The notes below the pieces were generated by a model that searched no databases, was not told the DNA's origin, and saw nothing but the letters and a program-made list of their open reading frames with translations. A DNA stretch of 64,000 nucleotides, taken from positions 868,001 through 932,000 of the forward strand of contig NC_088314.1 of assembly GCF_910592395.1 (NCBI RefSeq). The letters run 5' to 3'. This stretch comes from Lineus longissimus. Lineage: Eukaryota > Nemertea > Pilidiophora > Heteronemertea > Lineidae. The translations under genes and the position numbers were made by a program. Positions 25,901 to 35,355 of the stretch are shown here, piece after piece; within the stretch, counting starts at the first letter, position 1, and each line of letters starts with the position of its first letter.

Positions 25901-28900
25901 TAATTATTCTGTTGCTTCTGTTGCCAGTTCTGGTTAACCGGCCCACTGTTGTTGGGCACATACTGCTGTGGGTGGGGTAACTGGCCAGGTCGCATGGTCG
26001 GCCCGGGAGCGGCATGGTACTGTGGATGAGGTGCCATTGAGTTGAGGTTATTCTGTGGTGGCGGGGTCCCCAATAGAGTCTTTCTCGGGCTGCTTGTTGG
26101 CGGTCTAACCGTCGACTTATTTTCATAAACCGGTAGAGGCATCCTTTGCTGTGGTTGAGGTGCTGAAATAAAACCAATACATTGATAGTTTGCTTTGGTG
26201 ATCTCTTAACTTCTTCTATGTTCACTCTTGCTGTGGGATAGGTCCCAGGTACAAGGAATCTCAGGTCGTCTCATTCAAAGGATGTCATTAAATCAGAATA
26301 AAACATACCCCGTGATGCTGTCATTGCGGCCATCTGCTTTTGACTGATGAAGTCTTGAATGTTGAATGATCCATCACGGTCATGCTCCCAGAATTCCATC
26401 TCCTCATAACTGTGGCAGAAGGTACATTTTGCTTCTCCTATCTGACAGGGGTTGCCTTCTTGGTACTGCTGGCAGAGGCGGTACTTGCCCATGTAATTTC
26501 TTTTCTGGAAAAGAGAGCGTGTTAGATCAGAGATTGGAGGAAGAGAAAAACATCTTCACGTTTACCAAAACAGGACTGACCATAATGAAGGCTAATCATC
26601 ACCATCCCAACATAACTTCCTCTCACTCACAATACAACGCCCGATACAAAAGCCTTTAGGATTCCTTCCAATATACAAAGCAATACAATCAAAGATATAA
26701 TGCAAGATTACTGTTTGTTGATGATAACTTACAGCAGGAGGCCTCGGCCGAATCTTGAGCCATGTATTGCCAAGCGTCTCCGTTGGTCTGATCAGGAGAT
26801 AGTCCTGGTTGCAGTTATGGCGGCCATTGTTGTAATTGAACCCATCGAATCCATCGCCGACCTTCCTAAAGCAGGCACTACAAGCCATCTGAAACTGGTA
26901 GTTAGCGTGCGGTGATGGTAAGTAATTCTGTCCACTCATGGCGCTGGCAGCTGTATCAGCAGCCAGCGAACGAGCAGACGGCTGGGGCTGTTCTTGCATG
27001 CCATTTTGTTGTGACAGAGTTGGGGGCTGCGACTTCTTCTGTTGATTATGTTTCTGGGGTTGAGGTGATTGGGTAGGCTTGACAGGAGTTGGCTTCACTG
27101 GAACAGGTTTTGGTCTTGACGAACTTGCATTCATAGATTTCTGGTCCAAAGGCATTCCAAAGTCGTCGAGTCCCATCACTTTCTGTGGCTTATTAGTTCT
27201 GCTGTTAGCGACAGGGCGGAAACCAGCTACATCTCTTACTACAGGGTCTTGATGCTGCAAAAATACATCATTTCTAGTTTCACTTCTGTGGGAGAGAATT
27301 AGCCAGTCTGTTTATAAAGAATCAACACAGCAATGCTGGGTCATATATGAATGGAAAACACTGAACCCGATCACTTGAATCTCTTGTTAGGATCCTCTTT
27401 TTATTGTACAACGCCTAGTGTTATGAACCTGGTTTGCCAGTCAACTCTAGTAAGAACAATCCATCCCCTCATCCTTCTTGACCTTCAACATTTTAGAGTT
27501 GTGGCCACTACCTGTCGTGGCAGAGCATAAGCTAGTCAACACTGCATACAGCTTGGTTTGAAACACTTTGACAACTTCTATCTTCTCACCTCTTCCTCAC
27601 ACTCATCTTCCTCACCCGTCTCCTCACTATCCGAGTCGCTCGTTCCCTCCAAACCATCGTAGATATTGAATGATGCCACCCTTGGCTTGGGTGGTGCCAC
27701 TGCTACAAGCAAACAGAACATAACTTGAGCAAATGATTGACACTTATAAGATCCTTACCCATGGAGTATCCAAACCCAAATGTCGGGGCGAAAACCATGA
27801 GTCGAAGTTGGGCACTGTTGTACACAATACTAGAACCAAAGTTATTTCTTGAAAGTTAATTTTTGGACCATGATGTCAGTCTAGCAGTAACTTGCTGGTC
27901 TTGCACCCTACCAGTGATAAGATGGGTCAGCAAACATCTCTCAAAGTCTTTCTTCACTACCCCAAACAAAGACAAAGTTTACAGTAATATTTGGCACATT
28001 TGCTCCAAATTGTGGCAAAGGCGTGTGCGAGTGAGACGGACAACACAGGACCTACCAGTTCCCCTCCTTAACACTGTGACTGAAACGCAGGGAAAGAATA
28101 CAGGCTAGAATATGTGAAAGATGCAGCTCTCTGTGTGGCATATCTAATGAGCTTATTGAAGGGTTTCTTGATGAAGTTACGTCACTCTGTGGGAGGAAAT
28201 AGACAAACAGGGAGAAGGAATGGGGGAAGGCATCCTTAGCTTGCAGAGAAAACGTACAAATGAGCAAAGCAAATGAAAAGTCTTATTGTTGTTGAGAGAA
28301 ACATGAATATAGAAAACAACAGAGAAATCATCCTTACTTTTTTTCTTTTTCTTCTCTTTTTTTTCCTTTTTAGCTTTTTCTGTCACTTTGAAGTTGGTTC
28401 CACTGAGCCATTCTTGATCAATATCGTTGTCTGTACGAGGCGTCTGCCGGGAAGGGGCTTTGTTGTTTGCAGCACTGACCGTGGTCGGTTTGGTTGACAC
28501 CGTCGCCTTCTTGGGTTGAGGAGCCTGATAATGTTGTTTTTGTTGTTTTTGTTGTTGTTGTTGAGCCAAGTACTGTTGTTGGGCTCTTTGCGAGTAATCA
28601 GGCTGTGATGCTCTTTCTGAGTATTGATCCCGATGTCGATTTCTCTTGAGAATATCTTCCAAATCATCTTTTAACGCTCGAAAGTTCCTTTCATCCTGAA
28701 AATGAAACCAAATGTTCAACCTTAGTCCATATTGTCACCCATCCTTCCAATGTTTACCAAGCTTTTGGACGGGGAAGAGGCTAAGGCAAGGGCTATCTAG
28801 TGCTCCACTGAACTGAATCTCGCTGCAGAAGTTTCCTGAAACCCAATGTACTAAGGCAAACTATGACTAGTTCCAACCGTAAACCTACCAGCAAACTGCC

Positions 28901-31900
28901 TTGTTTAGTCACTTCCAATGCTTCCTGGTACCTCCCCAAACCTTTCAAAGCATGTGCTTTACGATATAATGCCTTTATAGTGGTTTTTGAACTGGCATCA
29001 TCACATTGGTTCCGGGCTAGTTTATATGCTGAAAAATAAGATGCCAATGATCAGCGAGTGAATTTCGGTGAAAAGCCCTTACAGAGAATACAGCAAATAT
29101 ACGATGTATTTCTGAATTCTATCATCTGCTTACAAATGATTCATCAGTATTAACACTTAGCTTCTAAAACTTGTCATAAATTGATAATTAACATGATCAG
29201 TTCAAGAGTACAATACAGCTGAACTGAGGCACTTGAAATTCAAACCTTATCTCATGCGGTGATTTCAAGGTTTGTTCACACGAGTCACACACATGATTTC
29301 CTCCTTCCTGAAACATATCTGATGGAGAAGATGAACCTAGCGATCCAACAATAATGAAACACTGACTTCTGACCCCCTTCACCACCACCAGCAGCACCCT
29401 GACCCACACATCATGTATTGTAAGGCAAATCAGCCAGAAAAAGAGCTAACAGGAATGAAGAGCTGTCAGGCTTGAAAGAGATACATTGATAATGAAACTT
29501 TAACCCCCTCCCACCAGCAGGTCTATGCCAGCATCCAAAAGGTCTATGATGACCCATCGACACATTTTGTGATGGAGTAAATCCAAAAGAGCCAGATCAC
29601 TAACAGGAACCACTGTCATACTTGACAAATCAGGCCTGTCATCACATGCAGGTCTGCCATCCCATGCAGGCCTGTCATCACATGCAGGTCTGCCATCCCA
29701 TGCAGGCCTTGTCTGTGTAGTTCCTGCCACAATGCTACTCCACATGCTGTAAACAGTTTTATGATGAAACTACAGAAGCATCATGACTGTCACATCACCG
29801 CGTTTCTAAACCTTCCGAACATAAATGAAAATGAAAGTGATGAAATATGGGGATGAACCAGTCCTCTCACACAGATTGGCCGAATCCCTCCCAAAAAATA
29901 ACATGGGGAATCCCCAGTACAACACATGGTTGAACTGATTCTATAGATTACCTATCGACAATCTTCATCCAGGCAAGCCCCCATAATTGAACACCTAGAG
30001 TAGTCCCCCTCTAACAGGATAACACAGTTTGTCCTAAACTAGACAATGCCTTATTATCACCCTTCCTTCCAATCAATTTTACGACAGGAAAGCAAGAGAG
30101 CTGAGGAATGAGGGGAGTGCAAGTGTCCATTAGAAAGGTTTCACCAATAAAATAAAAAGATTGTATGACTCATATGTACAAACAAGTACCAACCTAGAAA
30201 AGAACGACAGATGGCATGTGAATCTAGGTCATGAGAAATAAAGCATGTCTACATTTTCAGACATACTTTATTCCACATTGCCTCGACAACAAAAAAACTA
30301 GGAATCGCAGAAACGTGGCATAAATGTTCCAGCTTGCTTTAAGTAGGCTTTTCAATACATGTCTGCTGTTGGTCTCCACATAGTACAGTTAATGCCACGC
30401 CACACCCGCCTAATGCAGTACGTGATGTACAACAGAACACTGGCAGATTCCCAAGTATACATGAAGAGTAACGTCTGGTCTACCAATTCTGAATGCAGAA
30501 GAAGTCTGTACCACCCACCAGTAACTGTGTCCTCGGGTAGCACACTTACCTGTGTCAGCATCTTGAAGGGCATTCTGGTCATTTTCCTGCAAAAAAAGCC
30601 AGACACTCCGCTGATTTTTGGCCCTGACACTTTTCTTCAACAAACACAATTGCAGCAAGGGCTTCTTCATTAACCCTCAGATTCAGATTCATGTCCACTT
30701 TTTAAGCAGTATGACATGATGTGACCTGCTCATCAATCAACTTGTTGATCGAGTTGAGTACTCGAGAAACACTTCACCTCTGACACCATCAAATCAATAC
30801 CTCCTCCTCTAGACATGATGGTGTCATTTAACAGTGATGTAACTTCTAAGGAACCCATGTACGATACCGCCCATAATTTACTCCAACTTACCAATTTCAA
30901 GTGACATGCTGAACGATTTGCATAAAGTGTGGCCAGCGTCATATTGTCAACACGCTGAAAATGGTGTGTGTCTAACATCTGGGCGACTGTCAGAGAATGT
31001 GTATAAAGTGTGCACGATAACTTGAATGAATTCTCTTGGAAAAGAGCGTTGCCTTCGTCTTTGAAATCTTTCATTAGCTCGAGGAGTTGTTCTCTAGGTA
31101 CAGTTGGAACTTGCTCAGTTCTGAAATGATTTGAGGTATCTGGTCACTCAATTGGATTCTCATCAACACTGTAAACATCACTTCTGCAGGGCCCAAGCTA
31201 TAGATATTTACAATGGAACCTCCCAAGGGAGCATGAAATTGCTATGAGGCCAAAAAAACAAACGCTGTTCGTCTCAGGGGGAGAACACCAAGATGACACT
31301 CCCTTGATGTGTTTCTCCCGTATCTTTTTAGCAACAACAAATATAGTTTTTCTCTGTTGTTCCAATTTTTCACCTGCCCACCACAACCAAGGCAAACTGT
31401 TCATAGTTATTGTTTACATCAAAACCTCCACTGAGATAAGTATTGGATTTCAGTTGTTTTCTGCACTGACAGATATATCCAGGGGTTATCAAACTCGCTC
31501 TGATGTATGATGTACAATAGTGATAGCACACACAATGACATGCTTATTTATCATACACCATCAGAATAGATTGTCTTTAAAACCCCTGGGGCTTGATATG
31601 GGATCCAGCATTCATACACAATGTCATAGGAGACAGATACCAATTTGTTCTAGAAACAAGTTAATTTGTATTAAAAAACAGAAGTTAGTGTTATGACTCT
31701 GAAATATCTAAAGCATACTTCATCACAGAATATACTTGGGGATATTGTGATATTTTTTCACGCCTTTTGTATTGAAATAAATACAACAAATACAAGCATG
31801 TCGAATATATTTTTGCTGAATGATCAATGTCAACAGTTCCCAAACCTCAGTATGACTGATTTTTTCAAAGACACCATGTGCACTAACTTTACTCTCCATA

Positions 31901-32883
31901 TTTCTTTCGAAAAATAGGGTCCCCCTTATACGTTTTTTGCATCTAAAACCCATTATGGTATTACATGTCACATATTGGCTCCCATTCCAAACGCCTGACT
32001 TTTCATCACAAATCATGAACATTTATGAAATAACCTTTGGTCCTCAACTTTTACGGGGGGATATCCCACTCAAATCTTTTTTGGGGGACGCTCTGGAGGA
32101 AAGCCTGATGTGCATTCTATACTGTAACCTCAACTGATGTCATAAGGAATAGGTGCCAACTCTGGCAGGGTTACATATTACCTTTACACCATAGCTAGTA
32201 AATATATCTAATCATAATACATGTATATTGTCATTCATCAGTATCATAAAATTAATCACAGAAAAAAAGTCAAAAACCAATATGAAGACATGCAAACTCT
32301 ATTTCAAGAGTTCAAAAGATTTTAAAAATAATATGATGATGAAACTTGCCTAGAAATTTAACCTATAGGTGATAAATAACCAGGATTTCTGACAGGAGGG
32401 GGATGGTACAAAGGATAGGGCTTCCAAAGTGAGTTGCCCAAGGTCACTACGGATCTGACAGTGTTCATACAAAGTACCATGATACTCCATAGTCCAGCTT
32501 TGGCTGCTGCCATCTTGGTGATGGTGTTGAGATTCTTGTAATTTACAGCTCTACCTCTTCGTGACATCAAGAATTAGAACCTGACATGATGAGATCCTTG
32601 GCATTATTACCCATGGCCTTCACTACAGTAAGTTATGTGAATTGCACAAGGACAGTGACATGTATATTTATTCTAATTAAGAATTAAATACTCACTCAAC
32701 ATAGGACCAACATGGCTGTATTCTCTCCAGCCTCTTTCTGCGATCATAGTTCTTTTGCCTCGCTGGGTTGAGTTCTTGTGGGAAAGCCGGCCCCCCGAAC
32801 AAGGACTGTTGCCGGGAGGCACCGTTATACGCCCAGGGTGGATCTGGGCTATCGCCCATATACCCGGACGAGTACATGCTCAT
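10253..32883 (-). CDS. HELZ2: Giant TPR/CCCH zinc-finger, dual-helicase, RNB exoribonuclease (HELZ2-like)
   Basis: Orthologue or paralogue of HELZ2, an RNA helicase and 3'-5' exoribonuclease linked in vertebrates to interferon response and nuclear-receptor coactivation. About 35 coding exons chain in phase and sum to 11,709 nt (3,902 aa plus stop). Exon starts, high to low: 32883, 31120, 30586, 29028, 28695, 27702, 27254, 26504, 26162, 24921, 24071, 23830, 23206, 22840, 22559, 22218, 21820, 21558, 21250, 20521, 19967, 18966, 18311, 17833, 15772, 15239, 13980, 13418, 13171, 12659, 11995, 11546, 11225, 10780, 10359. The start ATG directly follows an in-frame TGA. Domain order: TPR, Q-rich stretch, CCCH and C2H2 fingers, helicase 1, GGPV repeats, RNB, helicase 2. 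Human HELZ2 is about 2,650 aa and lacks the TPR part, so this protein is unusually long. The product could be two genes, but no start, stop or poly(A) break was seen between modules. Domain calls are firm; the single-transcript model is inferred. Confidence 0.85.
14284..18311 (-). other. GGPV repeat linker and RNB (RNase II/Dis3-type) exoribonuclease module
   Basis: Exons 23-26, about residues 2145-3274. A GGPV/SGPV repeat opens the module. The RNB core holds the four metal-binding aspartates in the RNase II spacing (IDPEDCQDIDDALS, near 16.8 kb; D-x5-D-x-D-D), and the C-terminal RNB signature FTSPIRRYMDIVVHR near 15.6 kb includes the conserved arginine pair. The exonuclease therefore looks catalytically complete. 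An acidic stretch (DSDEDADDEDD) precedes the RNB core. Exon 24 is the largest exon of the gene at about 1.85 kb. Confidence 0.9.
18165..18262 (-). repeat. 12-bp coding minisatellite encoding GGPV repeats
   Basis: About eight tandem copies of a 12-bp unit (plus strand actgggccaccc) lie inside exon 23 of the HELZ2-like gene. They keep frame and encode GGPV, with a few SGPV variants. The run sits exactly between helicase 1 and the RNB module, so it probably acts as a flexible linker. Copy number is likely to vary between alleles. Confidence 0.9.
20661..20735 (+). mobile_element. tRNA-derived SINE-like sequence in an intron of the HELZ2-like gene
   Basis: An A box TGGTGCAGTGG and a B box GGTTTGACTCC lie 34 bp apart, in the order and near the spacing of a tRNA promoter. 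It lacks convincing full cloverleaf pairing. It sits in the intron between exons 19 and 20, antisense to the gene. Confidence 0.55.
21368..21412 (+). repeat. 22-bp tandem duplication in an intron
   Basis: The unit AGACCAGCAGTGAGCCAAGA is repeated twice next to exon 18 of the HELZ2-like gene. Confidence 0.8.
22347..22389 (+). repeat. 22-bp tandem duplication in an intron
   Basis: The unit CTCAAGAGGTAGTGTTCCTC occurs twice in tandem between exons 15 and 16 of the HELZ2-like gene. Confidence 0.8.
24110..24480. repeat. A/T-rich self-similar tract in intron 10 of the HELZ2-like gene
   Basis: Many variants of GAAATTTTTTTGA and GACTTAGAATTTTT recur in both orientations over about 370 bp, so the strand could form several hairpins. 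It is non-coding and lies between the exons ending at 24587 and starting at 24071. Confidence 0.65.
29632..29707 (+). repeat. 36-bp minisatellite built from two 18-bp halves
   Basis: Two full copies plus a start of a third; each half reads GGCCTGTCATCACATGCA or GGTCTGCCATCCCATGCA. It lies in the large intron between exons 3 and 4 of the HELZ2-like gene. Confidence 0.9.
32358..32513 (-). CDS. Possible small ORF in intron 1 of the HELZ2-like gene (unrecognised)
   Basis: A 51-codon ORF begins MAAAKAGLWSIMV and ends with LSPIG and TAA. Its ATG is embedded in CCAAGATGGCAG, a strong start context that resembles TISU/YY1 sites. The first 30 residues are fairly hydrophobic and basic, as in small mitochondrial or membrane proteins. 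No family was recognised. It may be a host-intron gene, an alternative first exon, or chance. Confidence 0.25.
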   Translation of the reverse strand: MAAAKAGLWSIMVLCMNTVRSVVTLGNSLWKPYPLYHPPPVRNPGYLSPIG

Positions 32884-32969
32884 TCAAGGATGAACCACCT
32901 GGAAAAGAAAAAGGGATACCATAAAGCTAATGGCGGCATGGGAGTCTTGTGAAGGGTATGAAGTTTGTC

Positions 32970-33261
32970 TTATAATAATAATAATACGAGTCTTATATAG
33001 CGCAGTATCCAACCATTAACTGGCCGCTCAAAGCGCTTGATAGGCCTCTTTAAAAAGCAAATGTTTGAGTTGTCCCTTGAAAGATAACAGAGAGCTGCAG
33101 TTCCTAACAGTTGAAGGAAATTTGTTCCACAGCTGAGGGGCTCCAATTGAAAATGCTCTACCACCGACTGACATGACATTGGTCTTTGGGATAGACAGAA
33201 GAACGGCCGATGAAGAGCGCAGAGTTCGAGAAACGGTATGAACGGAGAGATACAACCACAT
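32970..33261 (-). mobile_element. 5'-truncated LINE 3' end with ATT-repeat tail
   Basis: The minus strand translates to RAFSIGAPQLWNKFP followed by LLSFKGQLKHLLF, the typical C-terminal tail of a non-LTR retrotransposon reverse transcriptase polyprotein. Translation ends close to a (TTA/ATT)n tract at 32,972-32,985, which fits the 3' tail of a CR1/L2- or RTE-type element. Only the last 80 or so codons are present. It lies just upstream of the first coding exon of the HELZ2-like gene. Confidence 0.7.
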
Positions 33262-33335
33262 GTTATTATGTCATCAACATCTATACATTACCATGGAGAC
33301 AACATCAAGTCTGCACTGACATGGCAATATCAAGA

Positions 33336-33385
33336 GACCTAGAATCAAGGTTGGACCTAGAATCAAGGTTGGACCTAGAATCAAG
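33336..33385 (+). repeat. 18-bp tandem repeat, about 2.8 copies
   Basis: The unit gacctagaatcaaggttg is repeated almost perfectly. It is non-coding and sits next to the LINE fragment. Confidence 0.85.
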
Positions 33386-34243
33386 AAAGCATTCACTGAA
33401 CAGATCCAGCTCACTGCAGTAGGATTGAGGATACCTGGATATGTGATGACACTGACAGATGAGACAGACCGAGAGGCCCATGCTATTTGGCCATTTCCGA
33501 TAACCACTATCAGGGTCCTACATTAAAGTAACGGACATTAATTAAATAGGCCTAAATTGACCAAGTGTCAAAGGGGATTCCCCTTCGGCTTCAGGATTCC
33601 CCACTTTTTAATTGCTCAATATTGCTCCCTTTTTTTCGTGCCACAAATGTAAATTTTCAAGAAATTACAAAGTTACAAATGGTACAATGATGTACACATC
33701 AAAGCAGAATACAGAAATAAACCAATCACCTTTTAAAAAATCATTAATTCACTACAATAACTGTGAAAACAGGTAGTCAACAAAGTCCACATTTTTCATT
33801 TTTTACCAATTCTGACTTGACCTACTTTTTCCACCTCGTAGGAAAATCCGCACTTGCTGAAATACTTTTGTAGCTCCCTTGAAATCAATCAAAATGGCCA
33901 ATCAAATTTCCCTAATAGTCACGAAAATCTAATTTTGATACAATCTACTTATTCAGCAAAGAAAACTGTGATATACTTTCCAAGTTGTAAATTAAAGTTT
34001 GCAATTACAGTTATACCAAACAATTTAGACTAGCTCAGTCTACTTTTGCAAGGGGTAGTAAAAAATATGACCACCCAGCAATCTACTTTGCTGTGTTTTT
34101 GTAGAATTTGACTGAGTAAATGCTGCATATATCTAAACAAACAAAGATTAATTAAGCAAATAACAGCAAAAATAATGAGATAATTCTGTATACAATTATT
34201 TTGCTTATCTATCTATCACCCCTTGGCTTGCAAGGAATGCAAA

Positions 34244-34656
34244 GGTCATTCTAAACAGCGTCAACCAGCGCCCACCAGCGTCCACCAGGTTTCAAGTCAG
34301 ATATAAGTCATCAAAATAAAATTTAGTGGCCATTAACGTAATAAATACACCAAAAAACACATTTCCTGAAAATTTCATGACATTTGGGTGTAAGATAAGG
34401 GAGATGTTGTCTAAAATCACAGTGCTCCTCTTGTAATTGGAAACCCTATCATTTCCTCCAAGTCAAATCCAACATGGCCGCCGACTGGGTGGTGCTGGTA
34501 CATTTTAGACAACAACTAGCTGATCTAGCACACAAATGTCATGAAACGATCAGGAAATGAAGAAAATGTCCTGATTGTTTCGTTTATGACCATTAGATTT
34601 TACTCTGATGACTTTAAATATGGTTTTAAACCTGGTTGACGCTGTTTAGTATGACC
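34244..34656. mobile_element. Long foldback (imperfect palindrome) element, about 413 bp
   Basis: The left end GGTCATTCTAAACAGCG is mirrored by the right end, whose reverse complement is GGTCATACTAAACAGCG. The mirror continues inward: GTCAACCA, AGGTTT, AGTCATCA, CATTTCCTGA, TTTCATGACATTTG and TTGTCTAAAAT occur in both arms in the same order. The left arm carries a roughly 18-bp extra segment of GCG(C/T)CCACCA copies. Almost the whole unit therefore folds on itself around about 34,450. This is typical of a non-autonomous DNA transposon (MITE or foldback). No transposase is present. Confidence 0.75.
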
Positions 34657-34982
34657 CGAATGAAGTGGCACGTGAGTCAAGTAGCAGATTACGAACTCTG
34701 TAACATGGTCGACACTGTTGAAAAAGCGTTGAAAAATGTGAAAATTTATGTTTTTTTCTTAAAATTTTGCATCATTTCTAGTTTTAATCATTTCCCCATT
34801 GTTGTCAACTTGACTAACTAAACATAAGGTACACAAAATGTTTTCTGTAACGTTGATTTGTTTGAAAACCGCAGAAAAAGCTGTGGCCGGTTGTAGGCCT
34901 AGTCGAGTCTGTGAAAAGTAGTAGGCAGTGTCAGACCCAGTTTTAGTGTAGCCTGTAGTGCAGGCAAATGGGAGTCCCTATA

Positions 34983-35122
34983 CTATAGATACATGAACTT
35001 GATTGGGAACAACGTTTACGAAGATGTCTCGTCACGTTGCAGTAATGTAAAAATGCATGGTGACGTGACGCAGCCAACACTATATGTAAACGTTGTTCCC
35101 AATCAAGTGCATGGATCTATAG
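34983..35122. repeat. 140-bp nested inverted repeat upstream of RPUSD3
   Basis: Arms of 37 bp (34983-35019 and 35086-35122) match at 35 of 37 positions as inverted copies, including 23 perfect bases that start ACTTGATTGGGAAC. A second inner inverted pair, CGTCACGT (35030-35037) and ACGTGACG (35063-35070), sits in the loop. It could be a short foldback element or a cruciform-prone promoter element. It lies about 235 bp upstream of the chosen RPUSD3 ATG. Confidence 0.85.
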
Positions 35123-35355
35123 CACACCCCTACACGGTGGAGTCAGAACGGTTGCATGATGTCTATTGCAGTGCTTGCGTGAGTGAGTGCCACTGGGTTC
35201 TTTTTGTCATTGGTGCCTCATCTCGTGCCAGGCCAGGCCCAAGTACAACTACAAGTGAAACTGAACAACCCTCGAAGTCGACTCGAAGCAGAGACGATGC
35301 AGAAAATAATTGTTGTCTTTTAATTCTTTCAGGACGTCTTCTATGTTCTTTCAGG

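Larger units (their letters stand above)
22999..32883 (-). other. N-terminal TPR and ZC3H7-like zinc-finger module of the HELZ2-like gene
   Basis: Exons 1-13, about residues 1-1288. Residues about 78-195 form a TPR unit (FKDEGNALFQENS, YANRSACHLKL, ALYRKAHALKGLGRYQEA), resembling the TPR start of ZC3H7A/B. A CAA-rich exon near 28.5 kb encodes a glutamine-rich stretch followed by a lysine-rich tail. Zinc motifs follow: CSACF, LCQQYQEGNPC...CTFCH, CVNCL, LCIHY...CLFAH, FLCSRCFF, CSKLQYCPG...CPFAH, CELCW, CEYFQQKKQC...CRYAH, a C2H2 finger (CKYC...H...H) and C...CPFAH. Order and spacing match ZC3H7 proteins, whose fingers bind RNA hairpins such as pre-miRNA loops. RNA binding here is inferred from the family. 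Confidence 0.85.

Noticed and set aside
34993-35355. In-frame extension upstream of the chosen RPUSD3 start
   Set aside because: It runs through the 140-bp palindrome, has no conserved motif, and would bury the mitochondrial-type N-terminus that begins at 35356.
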